From a bacterium (GTDB lineage: Bacteria; Ratteibacteria; UBA8468): a DNA stretch of 11,607 nt. The stretch is from positions 1-11,607 of the forward strand of contig DAOWFY010000135.1 of the NCBI GenBank assembly GCA_030637775.1, in the 5' to 3' direction. Positions within the stretch are counted from its first letter, which is position 1, and each line of letters begins with the position of its first letter. The position numbers and the translations under genes are program-made. Positions 1 to 6,729 of the stretch are shown in pieces. The notes under the pieces are model-generated. The model saw only the letters and a list, made by a program, of their open reading frames with translations, had not been told where the DNA came from and ran no database searches.

Positions 1-9
1 GAATACTTT

Positions 10-100
10 CCAGAATAAGCAATCGTCCGGGCTCGCTTTTCAGCATTACCGTTGCGGGACAGCGAGAGGAATCACACCTCCACTTCCTTTACTTATCCGG
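10..100 (-). promoter_or_regulatory. Cobalamin riboswitch, compact type (leader of a gene beyond the left edge)
   Basis: Read on the minus strand, this stretch has the conserved cobalamin-aptamer blocks in order: GGAAGTGGAGGTGTGATTCC, then CGCTGTCCCGCAACGGTAA, then a B12-box-like AGCCCGGACGATTGCT (plus-strand 18-33). The ends can pair as a P1 stem (CCGGATAAG near 92-100 with CTTATTCTGG near 10-19, one bulged base). The aptamer is only about 90 nt and lacks the large peripheral arm, resembling compact cobalamin riboswitches. It lies downstream of tonB and points out of the window, so its target gene is not visible; a TonB-dependent corrinoid receptor is a reasonable guess. I found no convincing promoter or intrinsic terminator between tonB and this element (101-208), so it may also be reached by read-through. 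Confidence 0.85.
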
Positions 101-208
101 TTTTACCCCCTTTTCTCTAAACGCTAATCGTAATTTTATTCGCGAACTTTGATGGGCTAGACTTAATCACTTCACCCCCTTTTTGCCCTTGATTGATTCT
201 GGTATTTT

Positions 209-889
209 TTAATCCTTCAGCCTAAAGGTTATGGGCACGGTTATCTCTATCTCCTTTTTCTTTAAACCCTCGGGGATAGGAGGAAAGGGCGAGGCCCTTT
301 CAACAGTCCTTTTTGCCTCATTATCAAGGATGGTATGCTTGGATGAAGAAATTAAAGAAATGCTATTCGCTTCTCCATCAGCAGAAAGATTGAACCTGAC
401 AATAGCTTTCCCTTCAATTCCATTAAGTTGTGCTCCTCGAGGATACCTTTTCACCCTCTCAATTCTCTCCCTGATCTTTGCTAAAAAGAAATTTTTTAAC
501 CTTCCTGCTTTCTCTTCTGAAAAAACAGTGTCTTCCTTTAATAGAACATCAGAAGGATCAGGCAGGGGGACATTCTCTGAGTCCATTGCTCCTGCTTCTT
601 GTAAAAGATTTATCTTCTCCTTATGATCATTCTTAAAATTTCTTTCCGAAAAAATCAGTTTCTCGGGAAAAATTGTCTTCGAGAAAGATATCTCATTCGC
701 AGGATAAACACTCTTTTTTAAGGAGGCTTTAATAGGAATTATATCCTCCTTTATTTCAATGAGTCTTATCGGTATTACCTTTGGCCTAATCTGTAGACTA
801 CTTGAGCTACGACCAAAGAGAAGGAGTCCCGAAATTAGACCAAGATGAAGCAAAATTGAACCGATAAAAGGAATAAGCCTATCCTTCAT
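209..889 (-). CDS. tonB: TonB-family energy transducer
   Basis: A 226-residue protein with a single N-terminal membrane anchor (about residues 5-26). The anchor carries Ser11 and His15 with the S-x3-H spacing that TonB proteins use to contact ExbB/ExbD. A charged, proline-poor periplasmic linker follows, then a TonB C-terminal domain from about residue 130 to the end. That domain has the usual Tyr-Pro (149-150), a G-x-A-x-V-x-F-like strand, an A-S-P-F-P-P-I-P turn and a final I-T-V-P-I-T-F strand. TonB transfers proton-motive energy to outer-membrane receptors; last in a B12 operon, it is probably dedicated to corrinoid uptake. No exbB or exbD is visible. The ATG overlaps the stop of the upstream gene as ATGA, and no good ribosome site precedes it, so translational coupling is likely. 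Confidence 0.88.
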   Translation of the reverse strand: MKDRLIPFIGSILLHLGLISGLLLFGRSSSSLQIRPKVIPIRLIEIKEDIIPIKASLKKSVYPANEISFSKTIFPEKLIFSERNFKNDHKEKINLLQEAGAMDSENVPLPDPSDVLLKEDTVFSEEKAGRLKNFFLAKIRERIERVKRYPRGAQLNGIEGKAIVRFNLSADGEANSISLISSSKHTILDNEAKRTVERASPFPPIPEGLKKKEIEITVPITFRLKD

Positions 890-1572
890 TTTTTATCTCT
901 GATTGACTCTGGCATTTTAAACAGATTTAAAATTCCATGGCACTGACAAGCGGTCCCTATGGCTAATGTTTGAGGTAATTCTTTTTTAACTTTATTCAGA
1001 AATTCTATGATGATTTCTGTCCTGATTCCTCCTAAGCCGACCGATATCTGCTCAGAAACAAAGATTTTGTTAATGTCAAACTTTCTAAAAATAGCATAAT
1101 TTAAAAGTGCATAGACTGGAGCAGGTCTTGGTTCTTTGGTTAAACGGCAATACTCATCCGGAGGAATACAGTCTTCCCTACAGGTCTTCTCTTTTGACAT
1201 ATAACTTAAGACTAAGGTAGATGTTGCTCTATCCTTTCTGCTGATTAAACTTTGCGGTAGGTATCTTACTACAATGGCCAAGCCTTCCGGAAAGGGTTTC
1301 AGATTGAAGACTTCTCTGAATAATCTTCCTGCAGTGTGCCCCGGCATAGCGGGAATGATAAAGTCTGGTTTTATTTCCATAATGAGATTTAAAATACCAC
1401 TTTTTCTCATCGGAATAAATTCATCAGTAGATAGAAATTTCCTTGCCGAACAATAAGAATTGTTATCTACGACAATAACTCTTCTGACATTTCTCTTTTT
1501 AGCAAATTTTACCGCTTTTGTCCCATATCTCCCACCACCAAAGATAAGAACGGTCTTATTTTTTAACTTCAC
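886..1572 (-). CDS. Unrecognised Rossmann-like, Cys-rich protein in B12 operon
   Basis: A 228-residue protein I cannot assign. It starts with GTG, preceded by a strong GGAGG five bases upstream, and overlaps the btuD stop by 17 bases. The N-terminus resembles a dinucleotide-binding fold: a hydrophobic strand, a glycine-rich GGGRYG (12-17), a helix, then a second strand ending in Asp36. Around 69-83 is a conserved-looking K-P-D-F-I-I-P-A-M-P-G-H segment. The C-terminal half has a cysteine cluster C131-x3-C135-x6-C142 and a late C209-Q-C211-H212 motif, which could bind an Fe-S cluster, a metal or a corrinoid. No signal peptide or membrane segment is evident, so it is probably cytoplasmic. Its place between the B12 importer ATPase and tonB argues for a role in corrinoid handling, for example reduction, decyanation or cobalt chemistry. 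That role is inference only. Confidence 0.8.
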   Translation of the reverse strand: MKLKNKTVLIFGGGRYGTKAVKFAKKRNVRRVIVVDNNSYCSARKFLSTDEFIPMRKSGILNLIMEIKPDFIIPAMPGHTAGRLFREVFNLKPFPEGLAIVVRYLPQSLISRKDRATSTLVLSYMSKEKTCREDCIPPDEYCRLTKEPRPAPVYALLNYAIFRKFDINKIFVSEQISVGLGGIRTEIIIEFLNKVKKELPQTLAIGTACQCHGILNLFKMPESIRDKK

Positions 1573-2356
1573 CTTTCCCTCCCGGAACTAAACAGATAAG
1601 TGGTTTGGAAGAAATTGGATTTTTTTCTACCACCACCGGAGTCTTATAAACCTCCTCAATGATAGAGTAAGTGAGGATTTCATCGGCGGTGCCGATAGAA
1701 TGAACTTCTCCTTCTCTTAAAAGAAGCAGACGGTCACAGTAAAGACTGGCTAAATTTAAATCGTGAAGAACAATAATTACGGTAAGGTTATTTTGCTCAT
1801 TCAACCTCTTTACTAAATCAAGAATTTCTATCTGATGCCCAATATCCAGATGTATGGTTGGCTCATCCAAAAGAAGAAGTTCTGGCTCCTGTGCCAGAGC
1901 CCGGGCAATAATCGCCCGTTGTCTTTCTCCCCCACTTAACTCACCAACATTTCTTTCGGATAAATGGGTAATATCGGTCAACGACATCGTATTTGCCACT
2001 ATCTTTTCATCCGTTTTTGTTTCCAAAATCTGAAATCTCCTTCGGTAAGGAATTCTGCCTAAAAGGACATATTCCCTGACGGTAAAATTGAGTGTTATCT
2101 CTTCGGCAGATTGAGAAACCACTGATACTTTCTGTGCCAACTCCTTAAATCCCATCCTGTCAATTCTTTTTCCTTTAAAAAGAATTCCCCCTTTTAATGG
2201 TTTCAATACCCGTCTTATCGCCCGCAGAAGAGTGGACTTTCCCGAACCATTGGGACCGATGATTCCCATTAATTCGCCATCATTGACACTAAAAGTAATA
2301 TTCTTCAGGAAAAACCCGGCCTCATAACCACAGGTTAAATTTTTTACTCTTAACAT
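1556..2356 (-). CDS. btuD: Vitamin B12 ABC transporter, ATP-binding protein BtuD
   Basis: A 266-residue ABC ATPase of the iron-siderophore/B12 class. It shows Walker A GPNGSGKST (34-42), a Q-loop at Gln82, the signature LSGGERQR (140-147), Walker B with catalytic Glu in LLLLDEPT (160-167), and an H-loop His in VIIVLHDLN near residue 198. All catalytic elements are intact. It would power BtuC-mediated import from the cytoplasmic face. The start shares one base with the btuC stop (TAATG), so the two are almost certainly co-translated. Sequence alone does not separate B12 from siderophore or haem ATPases; the B12 assignment rests on the surrounding cob genes and riboswitches. Confidence 0.92.
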   Translation of the reverse strand: MLRVKNLTCGYEAGFFLKNITFSVNDGELMGIIGPNGSGKSTLLRAIRRVLKPLKGGILFKGKRIDRMGFKELAQKVSVVSQSAEEITLNFTVREYVLLGRIPYRRRFQILETKTDEKIVANTMSLTDITHLSERNVGELSGGERQRAIIARALAQEPELLLLDEPTIHLDIGHQIEILDLVKRLNEQNNLTVIIVLHDLNLASLYCDRLLLLREGEVHSIGTADEILTYSIIEEVYKTPVVVEKNPISSKPLICLVPGGKGEVKK

Positions 2357-3357
2357 TATTTGGCTGTCCCTACCAACTGCTTCTTACTTAAGAAATAGAT
2401 AAATAATACCCCTCCGAGAATTCCCGTGATTACTCCTACAGGAAGTTCTATCGGGGAAATTACGGTGCGAGCAAGAGTATCGCAAAGAAGAAGAAAAATT
2501 CCTCCACCCAGAAAAGCGGCCGGTAAAAGTATGCGATGGTCACTTCCTACGAACATCCGCATAAAGTGCGGTACAACTAATCCTACAAAACCAATCATTC
2601 CTGAGACGGAAACGACTGAGCCAGTGAGTAAAGAGGCAAGAACAAAAAGTATTTTTTTAGTCCTTTCAACATTAATCCCCAAATGTAGTGCCTCCTCTTC
2701 TCCCAGAGAAAAAGCGTTAAGATTATGAGCGAAGAAAAAGGAAAGGATTGCACCTAAAATAGACAAGGTAATAACCAATCTTATCAATCCTAAGTTACTT
2801 TCCTCTAAGGAACCCATTATCCAGAAAAGAATGCCATGAAGTTTGGTTACATCGGCTAAAGCCATAATTAGAGTAATTAAAGATGAAGAAAGGAAACTGA
2901 GCATCACACCAATAAGCAGGAGGGTGGGAATTCGCAAAAGACCTTTACGGCTGGCAAGAAAGTAGACGATAAATATGGCTAAGATAGCTCCCGACATACC
3001 GGCTAAAGGAAGACAAAAACCTAAACCTAAGCTTATGCTTAATGTCACTCCTAAGGCTGCTCCTCCCGAAACACCCAAGGTATAAGGGCCAACTAAGGGA
3101 TTGCGAAACATTCCTTGAAAGATAACTCCCGAGACGGCCAACGCCCCTCCTATAAATATAGCTAAAAGAATCCGGGGGAACCGAATATGGAAAAGAATGG
3201 TAGATTCAATTCCCTTTTCTGGACTAAAAATTAAAGAGACAATTTTTGATAAGGAGATTTTGTCCGCTCCTACACTTAAAGAAAAGATAGCCGAAATTAA
3301 AAGAAAACCGGTTAAAGCAAATATCCAGATTAACCAACCTTTCAATTTTTTATTCAT
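2356..3357 (-). CDS. btuC: Vitamin B12 ABC transporter, permease BtuC (FecCD family)
   Basis: A 333-residue polytopic membrane protein of normal length for the BtuC/FecCD family. Hydrophobic segments run along nearly its whole length, consistent with about ten transmembrane helices. Family landmarks include F-H-I-R-F-P-R-I near residue 57, the G-A-L-A-V-S-G-V-I-F-Q block, N-P-L-V-G-P-Y-T-L-G-V-S-G-G-A, and a late G-x-I-x-F-V-G-L-V-V-P-H motif that forms the coupling region facing the ATPase. It forms the inner-membrane channel with BtuD and receives substrate from BtuF. The ATG overlaps the btuF stop as ATGA. Siderophore permeases look alike, so the substrate is assigned from operon context. 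Confidence 0.92.
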   Translation of the reverse strand: MNKKLKGWLIWIFALTGFLLISAIFSLSVGADKISLSKIVSLIFSPEKGIESTILFHIRFPRILLAIFIGGALAVSGVIFQGMFRNPLVGPYTLGVSGGAALGVTLSISLGLGFCLPLAGMSGAILAIFIVYFLASRKGLLRIPTLLLIGVMLSFLSSSLITLIMALADVTKLHGILFWIMGSLEESNLGLIRLVITLSILGAILSFFFAHNLNAFSLGEEEALHLGINVERTKKILFVLASLLTGSVVSVSGMIGFVGLVVPHFMRMFVGSDHRILLPAAFLGGGIFLLLCDTLARTVISPIELPVGVITGILGGVLFIYFLSKKQLVGTAK

Positions 3358-4235
3358 TTTCCGAATATTTCCGGATGAATCCTCTTAGCCAGTTCAGGAA
3401 GACCTTTAATGACTAAATTAGAAGAAGGTATGGTGATTATCTGGGAGCCAATATCATCATAAATTCGACCGTTCAAAACAGCAGAAATCCTTTGCCAACC
3501 TTTTCTTCTTTTCAGTGTTTCCTTACCATAACCCCTTCCCATATAGGGCAGAATAATTACTTCCGGATCCTTGCTGATGATAAATTCGGCCGATACACGA
3601 GGATAAGGTTTATCGATATTATGGGCAATATTTTCCCCACCAGCAATCTCAATTAGTTCATCGATAAACGAACCTTTTCCGCAGGTAAAAAGTGGGTTAT
3701 ATCCTGTCTCCACATAGACACGCGGTTGATTAAAAGAAGATGTCTGTGCTCTTATCTGTTCAATTCTTTTTTGCATCTTGCGGATAATCCTTCTTGCTTC
3801 TTCCGGAACTCCACAGATCTCCCCGATCCTTTTCACTTTAAGGAAAACTCCTTCTATTCCTTTTTCCTCAAATACTTCCACTCTTATCCCCAATTTCTTA
3901 AGGGTCTTTACTGTCTGTCTTTGACCCACATAATTAGTAGCAAACACCAAATCCGGAGAAAGACTGACAATTTTTTCTAAACTTGGCTTCATATAAAGCC
4001 CAATTCTCTCTACTTCCTTTACTTCTTTAAGATAATCGGAGGAGGTAGTTACCCCCACAATTCTATTCTGTAATCCTAACTCAATTAAGGTCTCGGTAAA
4101 TCCAGGTGCCAGAGAAATGACACGTTGAGGAGGTTTTTTTAGCTGAGAAATTTCATTTTTCTCTTTCCCGCAGTTAGCGAAACTAAATAGAATTAAAGAA
4201 ATTGCAATTACTTTAAGAGATTTAGAGAAAAGCAT
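3354..4235 (-). CDS. btuF: Corrinoid-binding periplasmic protein BtuF
   Basis: A 293-residue periplasmic binding protein of the BtuF/FhuD type. I chose the ATG at 4235 because AGGA lies eight bases upstream and it gives a compact signal sequence; an in-frame ATG at 4277 would add an unlikely leader. Residues 1-21 are a hydrophobic export signal followed by Cys22, suggesting a lipoprotein, although Asn at -1 is unusual for a lipobox. The mature part opens with P-P-Q-R-V-I-S-L-A-P-G-F-T-E-T, as in BtuF, continues with S-P-D-L-V-F-A-T, and has the second-lobe motif G-K-G-S-F-I-D-E-L-I-E-I-A-G-G-E-N-I-A. It would deliver corrinoids to BtuC. The start overlaps the cbiB stop by 28 bases. Confidence 0.9.
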   Translation of the reverse strand: MLFSKSLKVIAISLILFSFANCGKEKNEISQLKKPPQRVISLAPGFTETLIELGLQNRIVGVTTSSDYLKEVKEVERIGLYMKPSLEKIVSLSPDLVFATNYVGQRQTVKTLKKLGIRVEVFEEKGIEGVFLKVKRIGEICGVPEEARRIIRKMQKRIEQIRAQTSSFNQPRVYVETGYNPLFTCGKGSFIDELIEIAGGENIAHNIDKPYPRVSAEFIISKDPEVIILPYMGRGYGKETLKRRKGWQRISAVLNGRIYDDIGSQIITIPSSNLVIKGLPELAKRIHPEIFGK

Positions 4236-5170
4236 ATTGCTATTCCTAAGAGGAAGAAAATTAAAGAAGCAAGCCACATCAGAGAAATTGCCTGAAGAAT
4301 ATCCTCCGGCTCCTTTTTCTTTAAATTTCTTCCAATTAAGGGTTTTTCCACCATTTCTCCCCGATAGAAATTACAGCCTCCCAGTCGAAGGGAAAGAGCT
4401 CCGGCAAAGGCTGCTTGGGGAATGCCGGCATTGGGACTGGGTGATTTATTCCCATCCCGATGAACCACTCTCCAGGATTGTCGAAAGCCCTTCCCCGAGA
4501 GAAAACTCACAGAGGGTATGAGCAATCCACCGATGCGCGCCGGAATCCAGTTTGCCAAATCGTCCAATTTAGCTGCAAACCAGCCAAAATCCAGATACAT
4601 TTTATTCCTGTAGCCAACCATAGAATCCAGGGTGTTCACCGCTTTGTAAGCCAAAGTCAGGGGAGCACCACCAAGAAAAGCATAGAAAAGAGGGGAGATT
4701 ATTCCATCGACACTGCTTTCGGCTACCGACTCCACCGTTGCTCTAATAATTTCCTCTTCATTCAAATTTTCTGTATCCCTTCCCACAATGACCCCTGCTC
4801 TCCTTCGTGCCAAAGAAATATCCCTTTTTTTCAACGCCTGGCAGACCTTTTTTGCTTCTATCCCCAAACTTTTGGTGGAAAGGGCGGTAAAGATTAGAAA
4901 GGAAGAGATGCCAAACTGTAACCAGAAATTTATTTTCCCAGTCCATCTGATAACTTCCCAGACTATTAGATAGGAGCCTCCTACAATTATCAGTACCAAA
5001 AGAAACCCGGCAAATTTCTGACCTTTGAAAATCTTGCGCAACCGGGGTCCCAAATAGGTAACTGCTCTTCCCATTCCCTTTACCGGATGGGGAAACCAAT
5101 AAGGATCACCAAAGGCTAAATCCAAAAAATAGGCAACAATAATTGAATAAATAAGATTAATCGAATTCAT
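4208..5170 (-). CDS. cbiB: Adenosylcobinamide-phosphate synthase CbiB
   Basis: A 320-residue integral membrane protein of normal CbiB length (called CobD in Pseudomonas nomenclature). The N-terminus carries the hallmark D-L-A-F-G-D-P-Y-W-F-P-H-P-V-K-G-M-G. The middle holds the conserved T-V-E-S-V-A-E-S-S-V-D-G-I-I-S-P-L-F-Y block followed by Y-K-A-V-N-T-L-D-S-M-V-G-Y. Several hydrophobic helices, including one at the C-terminus, place it in the inner membrane. It condenses adenosylcobyric acid with aminopropanol phosphate (the CobD product) to give adenosylcobinamide phosphate. Its start overlaps the upstream PP-loop gene by 14 bases. It is separated from cobD by two PP-loop genes, which is noteworthy because cobD and cbiB act in consecutive steps. 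Confidence 0.95.
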   Translation of the reverse strand: MNSINLIYSIIVAYFLDLAFGDPYWFPHPVKGMGRAVTYLGPRLRKIFKGQKFAGFLLVLIIVGGSYLIVWEVIRWTGKINFWLQFGISSFLIFTALSTKSLGIEAKKVCQALKKRDISLARRRAGVIVGRDTENLNEEEIIRATVESVAESSVDGIISPLFYAFLGGAPLTLAYKAVNTLDSMVGYRNKMYLDFGWFAAKLDDLANWIPARIGGLLIPSVSFLSGKGFRQSWRVVHRDGNKSPSPNAGIPQAAFAGALSLRLGGCNFYRGEMVEKPLIGRNLKKKEPEDILQAISLMWLASLIFFLLGIAICFSLNLLK

Positions 5171-5831
5171 ACTTCAAAACATTCAGAAACCAGTGACCAT
5201 TTTTAAGTACTTTATCGCTCTCCAAAATTTTTATTCTTCTTTTAAAGATTGGTCCATTGATCACAAATGTGTGATATTCGCCAGATTCCCCGCAGAGGTT
5301 AATCCTTTTTTTCTCTAACTCCTGAATGAAATTTTTATCTATTTTCTTACCCAACCAGTCCTTATCAAGAACCTCTGCTCTTATGGCGACAATGATTGCC
5401 TCAAAGCGAGCAAGGATAAATTCCTCAAGAAGTTCTTTTTGATTTTTACCCCAGAGGGGAAGATAAGCTTTTGTCTTCACTTCTCGGCAGACCCTTTCCA
5501 CCCAATCTCGATGCTCCTGGAGATCAATATCGCCAAAGACCCCTGCTTTTACTCCTTTTTCTTTGAGCTTCAAAACTGCTTTCTTAAATTCTTCTTCGTA
5601 GGTCTCCCAGGTGCATCTTTGCTGAAGAAGAGGAATATTTAAGGCCTCTGACTGAGCCTGAATCAACTTTGAATTTAAGCCATGTGACCTCGACCTTTCT
5701 CCATCTTCAGTAACCATATTGAGAAGATAGAAAATTTGAAAACCCTTTGAGATTGCCTGATGGAGAGCAAAACTACTTTCCTTTCCTCCACTCCAGGAGA
5801 CAAAGGCCTTTATATCAGTATCGCTCATCAT
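5157..5831 (-). CDS. Dph6-like PP-loop ATPase (diphthine-ammonia-ligase family)
   Basis: About 224 residues, starting at tandem ATGs (5831 or 5828). A longer reading from 5927 would encode its first 32 residues entirely over the zinc-ribbon codons of the preceding gene, so I reject it. The protein opens with a PP-loop S-G-G-K-E-S (14-19). Further motifs include H-G-L-N, G-V-F-G-D-I-D-L-Q-E-H-R-D-W, P-L-W-G-K, W-L-G-K-K-I-D and L-C-G-E-S-G-E-Y-H-T-F-V (179-190), the pattern of the MJ0570/Dph6 family. Dph6 uses ATP and ammonia to amidate diphthine on archaeal and eukaryotic EF2. Bacteria do not make diphthamide, so this member must have another substrate. Its place directly before cbiB suggests amide chemistry on a corrinoid, which is inference. 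Confidence 0.85.
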   Translation of the reverse strand: MMSDTDIKAFVSWSGGKESSFALHQAISKGFQIFYLLNMVTEDGERSRSHGLNSKLIQAQSEALNIPLLQQRCTWETYEEEFKKAVLKLKEKGVKAGVFGDIDLQEHRDWVERVCREVKTKAYLPLWGKNQKELLEEFILARFEAIIVAIRAEVLDKDWLGKKIDKNFIQELEKKRINLCGESGEYHTFVINGPIFKRRIKILESDKVLKNGHWFLNVLKYEFD

Positions 5832-6729
5832 AACAGTACCCACACACTTTGCAATGGGAAGTTTGGGGAAGAAAGCCGGTTCCACATCCGCTACATCTTT
5901 TCTCATTTTCCTTTGCTGGCGGAACATCCCCTACTACATCTCGATAAATCTTGTAGTAATAAAAATGCTCCTCACTCCTGAACCTTACTGGAAGCCTCTG
6001 GGCTTTTTCAAATTCTCTATCTGAAATCTTAGAGGTGAGAATCTCCCTTAATTTACTGAATCCTGAGCCAGATTCTATCGGCACCTTTTTTCTCCAGATA
6101 ATTTCTCTTGGTAAGGGATCTTCAAAGGCTTTACGCAAAATCCACTTCCCCCAAATTTCACCTTTTTCTCTCTTCAGCTTTAAATTCGGGGGAACGGAGA
6201 GAGCAAATTTTATGAATTTTTTATTCAGATAAGGCTGCCTTATTTTAATTCCTAAAAACTTGCCAAGTTTATTGGAGGAAAAATGCATTAAAGAAGCAAC
6301 CGCAGGAAGATATTCCTTTAAGTTAAGATGATGCATATAGGAATAGCCAGCAAAGAGTTCATCCGCCCCATCTCCCGTCATAACAGTTTTTATCCGCTGC
6401 TGCTTAGCCATTTTCAGGCCAAAGAATATGGCGAGATCATTGGGAATTACCGGATCAAAGGTCTTAAGAATCTTTATTACTTTTGGAATTGCTTTAATCG
6501 CCTCCTCTATTTCAACCCTTTCTCGGTACCACTCTATATTAATAAATTTAGCAACCTTTTCTGCATATTTTCGATCTTCTCCAGAGTTCTCCAGGGTAAC
6601 GGTAATTCCTTTTATTTTTGGGGCTAAAGAGGCTAAGATGGCAGAATCAAGTCCACCGGAAAGAAGTAACCCCTCGGCTAAATTCTCACCAACCGCCTTT
6701 GATAGTTCCTTCTTCAAATTCTCTTCCAT
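5815..6729 (-). CDS. Asparagine-synthase-like PP-loop protein with C-terminal zinc ribbon
   Basis: A 304-residue protein matching only the synthetase half of AsnB-type enzymes. The PP-loop S-G-G-L-D-S is at 24-29, and the second hallmark T-G-D-G-A-D-E-L-F-A-G-Y at 118-129. There is no N-terminal Cys2 glutaminase domain, so it would need free ammonia or a partner protein. The C-terminus (279-299) is a zinc-ribbon-like module, C-x2-C-x10-C-x2-C plus C299, not typical of asparagine synthetase. Enzymes of this fold adenylate a carboxylate and transfer ammonia or another amine. It overlaps cobD by 16 bases upstream and the Dph6-like gene by 17 downstream. Ordinary asparagine synthesis is a poor fit for this B12 operon. 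Amidation of a corrinoid or its precursor is a hypothesis; a binding or thiolation role is possible. Confidence 0.87.
   Translation of the reverse strand: MEENLKKELSKAVGENLAEGLLLSGGLDSAILASLAPKIKGITVTLENSGEDRKYAEKVAKFINIEWYRERVEIEEAIKAIPKVIKILKTFDPVIPNDLAIFFGLKMAKQQRIKTVMTGDGADELFAGYSYMHHLNLKEYLPAVASLMHFSSNKLGKFLGIKIRQPYLNKKFIKFALSVPPNLKLKREKGEIWGKWILRKAFEDPLPREIIWRKKVPIESGSGFSKLREILTSKISDREFEKAQRLPVRFRSEEHFYYYKIYRDVVGDVPPAKENEKRCSGCGTGFLPQTSHCKVCGYCYDERY

Noticed and set aside
231-626. A plus-strand open frame opposite tonB.
   Set aside because: It is antisense to a gene with a clear TonB domain and has no recognisable features of its own.
4236-4277. An upstream start for btuF at 4277.
   Set aside because: It adds residues before a normal signal sequence, and the ATG at 4235 has an AGGA ribosome site at good spacing.
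5832-5927. An upstream extension of the Dph6-like protein beginning at 5927.
   Set aside because: It would lie wholly over codons of the preceding gene's zinc ribbon in another frame, lacks family similarity before the PP-loop strand, and the ATGs at 5831/5828 give a normal-length protein.
5815-6729. Calling this gene asparagine synthetase.
   Set aside because: Only the synthetase-like half is present, the glutaminase domain is missing, a zinc ribbon is added, and the operon context is B12.
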